NCBI GenBank assembly: GCA_043381765.1
Contig: JBHJMP010000899.1
Location: 1 to 34,329 of the forward strand
Direction of reading: 5' to 3'
DNA length: 34,329 nt
Source of the DNA: Collodictyon triciliatum
Taxonomy: Eukaryota > CRuMs
The first letter of the stretch is position 1, and each line of letters starts with the position of its first letter. The translations under genes and the position numbers were made by a program. This document shows, piece after piece, positions 27,801-34,329 of this stretch. Under the pieces are notes generated by a model. It was not told the DNA's origin. It did not search any database and saw nothing but the letters and a program-made list of their open reading frames with translations.

Positions 27801-30800
27801 AGCGGATCGCACAAAGGGTAAAGGTGACCGTAAAAGGAGCAAATACAGGATGGCATACTTGAACGTGAACCCAGAGTACAGAGAACAAGATTTGTTCACA
27901 TTCGAACTGGCAGCCCCTGATGAATTACATACGACAAACTTGGTATTGAGTCAGCTGCATCTTTTTGAAAAGTTTATATTCAAGGATGTTCCCAACCTGG
28001 AAAAGGTTTTAGCTATCGCTCCTGAGAAAATACAAACGTGGAAGAAGCAAGAAATGGACCTCGTTTTCCTTCCTTCTGAACTCATATTTAAGTATTTGAT
28101 CAACATGTGTACAGGTAACTAGGCTGACAAAACATATATTTGAATAATTATTGTATTTACTGGTATTTTATTCGTAAATTACTCAACTGTTCAGAGACAT
28201 AGTGATTTATATTATATTCATTTATATTTCTCATACAATGGCTAGCGAACCAAAGCCAACATCTCTACCATCCTGCACAAAATTGAAAGGAAGAATAAAA
28301 AAAAAAATTATATCTCTCATATTCTCCGGTGTAGATGACAAGGAAGAGGATTCTCTAAAACGAGAGGGAACTCCTTTGAAATGCCATCAGAAGTTGCTAC
28401 ATCACTGCTGGATTGTCGATGCATTGATGTATGTTTACCAAAAGGTAGAGCCCATGAAACCTAAAATCAAGGATAATCCCTATCTGAAGAAAAAAGTCCA
28501 TGAAAGTATGATTTATCTTTCTCGTTTGCTAAAGCAACTTTGCAAAGGGAATCCATCCATATCTACTTATGCAGGATTTTGGATTGGAGATATATTTTCA
28601 TACTTAGGAGATAGCAAAGGCGATGATGCTTACGGATTTGCAAAAGTTTTGAAAGAAATGTGCCTTGAAAACTCAAAATTGGCGCAATATATTGACACTT
28701 TTGAAGTATCTTCTACCTTAAAACTCCTCCACGAAAAACCATCTCACCTGTATTTGGATTTCCTGTCTAATATATGCATTGTGAACAGAAGAGTGAATGA
28801 AAAAAACCAGAGAATTGTTCGGGATGTCATGTTATCCCCTGATTCTGAATTCTCGCAATTTAGCTATTTCTTTGATTTAAAGATAATTAATGGAGTTCCG
28901 CATATATTTCCTTGTCCGGGCACCCAAATATCCTGGAATCAAACAAATTTGGTAGAGTGGGGTAGAGACCCATCCAACATCGAAAACATCCAATATTTCA
29001 CTTCGAGCCTGAGACTTCTCTCGTCAATTTGTCAGGTAGAAACCACTTTTACGATTTTTTTTTAAAAAAAAAAAGTAGAGAAAAATCAGTTAACCTTAGA
29101 CTCTACAAGTTGCAACGTCTAAAATTAAGGCGTCATTTAATTTTTGTTCTTTTATTTCTAATAGGGAGAAAACAAGGCATCCCAGAAACTCGTTCGTAAA
29201 ATTCTTAATTTGGAAACTCTTTTATGCTGTTTGGAGACAGTCGTTGACTTAGGGCTGGGGACATATCCAATTAGTATTACATACGCTTTACTTGACTGCG
29301 TTTTGCATATCCATTATATTTCACAAAACAGAAGAACACTTCCTGTAATTCGTTACATACGCCAGTATGGAAAGCAGACAATTAAGAGCAACTTACTAAA
29401 CTATTCGACAATAAAGCGAAAGAAGGATGCTGTTCAACTATTAGACTCATCCACGCATAGAATGCGCACAATTGTTGAGAAAATTCTTCGTCAGTTTCCC
29501 TCAAGATATGATAGCGCTTGCTTTGAAACAAAAGGAACACTTCCGTGCATTCTTATTGTTTCGTTAAAAATGATTATTCAGATGATTGATTATGGTGAAA
29601 TATGCGATTCTGGTAATTTGTCTTCTGAAAGAAACATCAAACTACAAGAATACCTATATGATATTTTCCAAAGTACTACGTGGGCTCGCTACATAGAGGA
29701 AGGAAAAAAACATAAGCAGAGCCCTCATCACAAGATTATTTACATGTTTGACGGTTATAATGGAATTCCCATGGTCAGTTTTCATACCTCCAACATAATA
29801 ACATACCCTATTAATTTCTTTAAAAAAAACTCGAATAATTTTACATTTAAGAATTAATTCAATCCAATTAACCTTTTTTTTTCTTTAAAAATATTCTTTT
29901 ATATTTTTATCTCTATACTGGCCGTCTACCCTTAAAATAGTGTGGAGCAAAGATGCATATTTTCCAGCTTCTTAACAAGCTCGTAGATGTTCATATGGAC
30001 TGGCAAATATCAAGGGTGATTGAAAGCAACGGAGATATGAATTTCATATGGGACAATCCATTTCCGTACTATAAATTTGACAAGTTTTTGGGCTTTATGA
30101 TGGAGCTTAGCTACTCGCCATTTCCATTACTCCGAAACGAACTCGTTCGGACGATGAATCGATTAGACCAACATCCCAAAGAACTACTCGATCACTTGAA
30201 GCAAGTGCAGATTATACCACCCGAAGAAGAAAATGCATTTATCGAGCTCAACAATTTAGTTGCTCAGCTCAAGGAAATTTTAGAAAAGAAAGACTGGGTT
30301 AGCCATGAAGATGAACTTACTTCACTACAGAACAGAATGACTGAAGTAGAAAAGCATTTGATAACATCCCAAACGTGCCTATGCTACAAACAGTACATGG
30401 TATCTCATCTGAGAATTCATGATGAGGTCATTTACCCCGTTCTCAAAACTGTCTTGAAGCTTATTGAAGACATTGATGACGATGCCACTAGCGATATGCG
30501 CTCATTGCTGTTTGAATCTAACATGGGCTCAGACGGAGACTTATCAGACTTTAGTGATATTGGTGCCGAGGTTTATGAGAGTGAAGAAGACTTCGAAGAC
30601 GAGGAAAACGATGTTGATGAAAACGAACTTGACCATCAGGAAGGCAGACTGCAAAGCCAATCCAGCATTCAAGACCCTGTTGTACTAGTTTTTGAAAAGC
30701 CTCAGCTTCTATCACACGTCAGCTCGCTATTTATCTCAGATGACCTTATTCCAGAATCCGCACTATCACCAGCCTCTATTAACGACCACGGCTCTGGAGT

Positions 30801-33800
30801 GTTTAATGACCCTTTGGCGGAATCCACAGGTGGTTTTATAATATTGAACGAAGATAAAAGTGAGTCAACCTCTCCCAACGTATTGCAAATCGAGACACCT
30901 GAAGTCGGAGATGATACTGCTTTTCAGAGCTTTAATCGGAGAATATCTCTTAAAAAAGACAACCAATCGAATCAAAACGAACAAAAACTGCGCGAGTCAC
31001 TTCTTGATAATTCATCAGATCTTTTTCAAGATGAAGTCTCAGAACTTGAGCTAAATTATTCAAATACCTTAATCAGAAAAGATTCTATGTCATTACCACA
31101 TGTTCGCTTGGCAGAAAATTCAAGAAAGAGTTTTCGTTTTAATGATTCTATCAATATTCAGAAGAGAAACAGCACATCACCAGGAGTATCATACAGAAGA
31201 AGCGAGTCTAGCTACACTAGTTCATCCATTAATGACAGCAAGAGAAGAATGTTACAAAGCATTTATGAAACATGCTTTAGAATACTTGCTCTTCAAGTGC
31301 AGAAAAATGAAAAAATCTCTCGTGTCATATTCAACCAGTATGACGTCTATGAAAGCTTCATTCGTCCTTATTCTGCTGGAGTCGTAGATTTTCTTGAAAG
31401 CTTATTGGCTGAATATTCTATGGTGCGAAATATGGATTCAAAGATCCTCTCGCATATAACAATACTAATGATAAAATCAATTACGGATGATATAAAAAAG
31501 CCACCAAGTGAACAAACCTCTGTTGGACTGCGTTATATCAAATTCCTGATGCGTGTTGCCATAGTCGACATGAAACCGTGCGATGAAAACCAAACGGTCA
31601 TTACCTCTATCGTATTCAGTTCCAATATAGAGAGCCAATTCTTCCTTCAAAATTTACTCGAGCTTCAAGTTTATGACTATAATGCAGATGAGATAACCGC
31701 GCCTGACCAAGAGAAGCTTTTCATAAGCCGCCTGGAAAATGTTGATGAGAAGATTGGATTATATCACTCTCATCTTGTCGAACTCTTATCTTCCTGTTGT
31801 TTTGGTGTTTGTGCTTCCAGTAAGAATGCTTGTATATCTAGAATACCTAAAGAAACCATAGTAAAAATTGTTTCCAACCAATCCATCTACATAAACATCA
31901 GGAAAGTATATCTGAAATTTCTCTGTAGCTTGCTGTTTGCATATGAAGCTGTTCTTGATTTTGGAGAGGATGGCGAAAGTGATGACACCAGCGATCAAAA
32001 TTTAGCCAGTGAACCCAGCTCATTCAATAACACGCTGAATGGGCAAGGGGAGTCAACCAAGATTATAGAATTTCTCAAGGCTAATCAGAGTGACTTTATG
32101 CAAATGATTCACTCTTTTAATCATTTCTTGACACAAAAATCCGACTTTGAAAACCCAACAAATGTTTCCAATGCACAAACTTCGGTATTCATATTTCACT
32201 CGATTCCATTCGCTATGAGACCTATCCACACTACGATAGATGATGCCTGGATGAGTCAATTTCCCAGAAACCCTGTATCATCGTGGTCTGAAGAAGACGT
32301 TCGTTTTTTCATCGAGGTGGCTATATTCATACGTGTTTTGGGATTCTATTTGGATGATTCTGGTCTATCAGGAATGCGACAAGCGGCAATAGAGACTAGT
32401 AAACTCCTTACTGTGACATTTTTATCTGCACCAGATGCTGAATCCTTAAGGGTTGTTCCTTTCTTTTTAAATAAGATTTTTCAGACCCTTTGGAGGGGAA
32501 AAAGGCCCGAAATTTGGCAAGATTTTGCAGATAGGCAAACTGGATTTCTGGGAAAGATTTCATTGCTTCTTAATTCAGGAAATCATAATTCTATAGAAAT
32601 GACTCCTCGAAAAACTTCCACTACTTCAACAACCGATACTATCCCTAAAGAGCTAATTGAATGGGATTCCAAAATTAAACAGGTGCAATCTTTTATCTTT
32701 GAGAGAATACTCTCTATGAATTCTGAGTCAACAGGACTATTTAATATTCTTTCAGGCCAAAATAACGTCCCAAAAAAAAGAGGCATCACTTGTGAAGATA
32801 GACTCCTTCTTGAAGAAGAAACCCCAGGCTATAATGAAGTCGAAAATCAGATCGAATTTAAAAGTATTTACTTTGGAGATGTAACCATGGAGCTGAAATC
32901 ACGCTTGTTTGCTATCATATCTAGCGTGAAAGATTTGAATGAGCCTGGTATTCTAGAATCGAACCAAGATTTCGCTTTTATCTTCAACATATGCCAGCAT
33001 CTCCAAACGACACGAGATATTGGTATCACCTGGAGTCCCTGGCTATTCCAAGTATTAACATATGTCCTTTACTGCTGCCCAACGGACGTGGAATCTGACT
33101 CTCTTATGGGGGAAAAGACTAAAAGTCCACATCAGCTTGACGGATTCTGCTTGACAGGACTTTCGACCTTAACGCAGATGCAACTATTGTATGTCAAACT
33201 TCAAATACCTGAAACGATCCTCAGTCGCTTGAAGTTTTGTCAGGGAGGATGTCCTCAGCGCTCATCAATATTCAGACTCGGCATTTATCTTCTCAAAGGA
33301 GGAAATAAAATGGTTCAGAGTAGTATCTCAGATAACATCAAACAAGACCCAAAGAATGCAGTCATAAGAAAAATTCGCAGTGGCTTTTTAGAGGCCATAG
33401 AACATCTTGGGGGTTATAGGGCAATACAAAACAAGAACGGAAAAGGAGCGGTAACTACAAGAACCCTTGTGGGAACTAGAAGAGATGAAAAACAACAAGA
33501 GATTGTCCAATTCATTACAATATCCCTACGCTTTATTCAACTTCTATGTGAAGGCCACAATCATGACATGCAAAACCTCCTACGCAACCAGCCAAAGAAA
33601 TCTGTTGACCTTATATCTGAAGTGGTTGGGTTCATATTGTTCTTTCAAGAAGACATGTGGGGTAAATTACCCAGAGGCGCGCAGGGATTAGATATTTACA
33701 CATATACTACCTTTGAAATGCTCTCCACTATTATTGATATGGAATTACTAACCCAAGGATATAGAACGATGACAGAGTTTATGCAAGGGCCTTGCCTAGA

Positions 33801-34329
33801 TAACCAGAAGGCCATATTGGATGCCAAGGCATGTGATTTTCTCGAGAAATTCCTCCGATATTTCGACCTAAGTAAAACATTCGGTTGTGGGCAAATATTG
33901 ACTCCTGTCGAATTTTCATCTAAACTGCATCTCCCCCTTTTAATGGATGAGTGGAACCTTCAATTAAATCAGCTTCAAATGAGCGTGTTGGAATTTTTGG
34001 TTGGATTGATGGAAGGTAATCACGAAAACGGAACACGCATTATTGATGAGATATGTCATATCGTCTTGATTGATAACATGACCTTTCATTTTGAACGTCA
34101 TCACGCTTTTGATAAGGAACAACACGACGTTTTCAACAAACCAAAGCTCAGTTTTACAAAGACTCAGTTAGAATCCCTCAGAATTCCTTCTATTAGGGAA
34201 AGAATGTCCCCATCGGTTCTAGTACACGTAAAGCATATTGACCTCAGTAAGCTCGAAAGTGTCGTCGAGGTCGATTTCCGATATCGCAAATTTGTATACG
34301 GTTTGTGGTCTCGAGTCCATATCATGATT
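24887..34329 (+). CDS. ITPR: Inositol 1,4,5-trisphosphate receptor with four ZZ-like zinc fingers; C-terminus beyond window
   Basis: Exons 24887-25672, 25800-26172, 26585-28114 (or 28091), 28203 (or 28246)-29035, 29165-29773 and 29941 to the window edge, the last open for 1,463 codons; >2,800 residues are visible. The family forms tetrameric Ca2+-release channels of the ER. Order seen: ligand-binding-region start (LPEFFQQRCVVQILN), GGDVIRVMHVESEGHVCSKE and FRLRHYLSGNYLS of the MIR trefoil; four Cys/His modules at residues about 426-720; MIR resumes with DTLFTFVSETDCDGLLPLNG and IRLRHHMSDKWV; RIH domain (LHEKPSHLYLDFLSNICIVN); an acidic linker (EEDFEDEENDVDENE, about 30587-30631); a second RIH-like part (HSHLVELLSSCCFG); and RIH-associated domain (IQLLCEGHNHDMQNLLRNQ, MTEFMQGPCLDNQKAIL). 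Pore helices lie beyond 34329. Whether InsP3 is bound cannot be told from sequence alone. Confidence 0.93.
26701..27540 (+). other. Quadruple ZZ-type zinc-finger insertion in the InsP3 receptor
   Basis: Domain-level note. Module 1 (from residue 426): CSGC, CPIC, CQTC, then AH. Module 2 (from about 496): CTGC, FRC/YKC, CESC, then GH. Module 3 (from about 568): CDGC, CAYC, CQEC, then THIEGH, the full ZZ pattern with CIDFDFC. Module 4 (from about 653): CSVC, FKC/HNC, CDTC, then GHNVTH. ZZ fingers bind two Zn2+ and commonly recognise protein N-termini or histone tails. The stretch lies entirely in one exon with no intron boundaries around it. Confidence 0.85.
28274..28301 (+). repeat. 28-nt sequence repeated exactly at 12673-12700 (coding copy)
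   Basis: Coding copy within the RIH region of the InsP3 receptor, encoding CTKLKGRIK. Identical over 28 nt to the intronic copy 15.6 kb upstream. Confidence 0.85.

Noticed and set aside
1-34329. CRISPR arrays, operons, integrons or phage
   Set aside because: Regular arrays here are simple tandem repeats without spacers, and the genes are spliced eukaryotic genes.

Overview
The window is a eukaryotic chromosome segment, AT-rich overall. Its genes are split by many short introns with canonical GT...AG ends (donors mostly GTAAGN, GTATNN or GTTTNN), read with the standard genetic code, and all five large loci lie head to tail on the + strand. An InsP3 receptor, a metazoan/plant-style MED25 and a two-domain FGGY sugar kinase together point to a lineage outside the yeasts and their close relatives, for example an early-diverging fungus or another unicellular eukaryote. 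I cannot name the species. Four runs of N (8302-8610, 16278-16347, 19267-19651, 19891-20392) are assembly gaps; three of them abut simple repeats.

Layout: an A/C-only repeat at 1-128; a six-blade kelch-propeller gene (570-2945); a complete ten-exon FGGY carbohydrate kinase (3389-6862); a very long gene of about 22 small exons and one large one, encoding a mostly disordered protein of about 2,060 residues that I do not recognise (7439-17037); a single-exon low-complexity ORF (17476-18384); a MED25-like Mediator subunit with VWA, Gln-rich and PTOV/ACID-like parts (18771 to 23190 or 23647); two possible small convergent genes (23975-24303 on +, 24312-24563 on -); and the first >2,800 residues of an inositol 1,4,5-trisphosphate receptor (24887 to beyond the window end). 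Exons were joined by hand, using splice signals, reading-frame phase and family resemblance. Junctions that could not be resolved are stated.

The genes do not form a pathway: sugar phosphorylation, transcription co-activation and Ca2+ release sit side by side as is usual in a eukaryotic genome. The most unusual protein is the InsP3 receptor, which carries four tandem ZZ-like zinc fingers inserted into its N-terminal MIR beta-trefoil. The most unusual DNA features are two tiny insertions in introns (3899-4018 and 20869-20924), each bounded by a perfect direct repeat and ending in an A-tract, with a shared tail motif, which look like a miniature retroposon family; a perfect 28-nt match between an intron of the long gene and a coding exon of the InsP3 receptor; and a habit of introns carrying long T-rich tandem repeats, each with its own unit.
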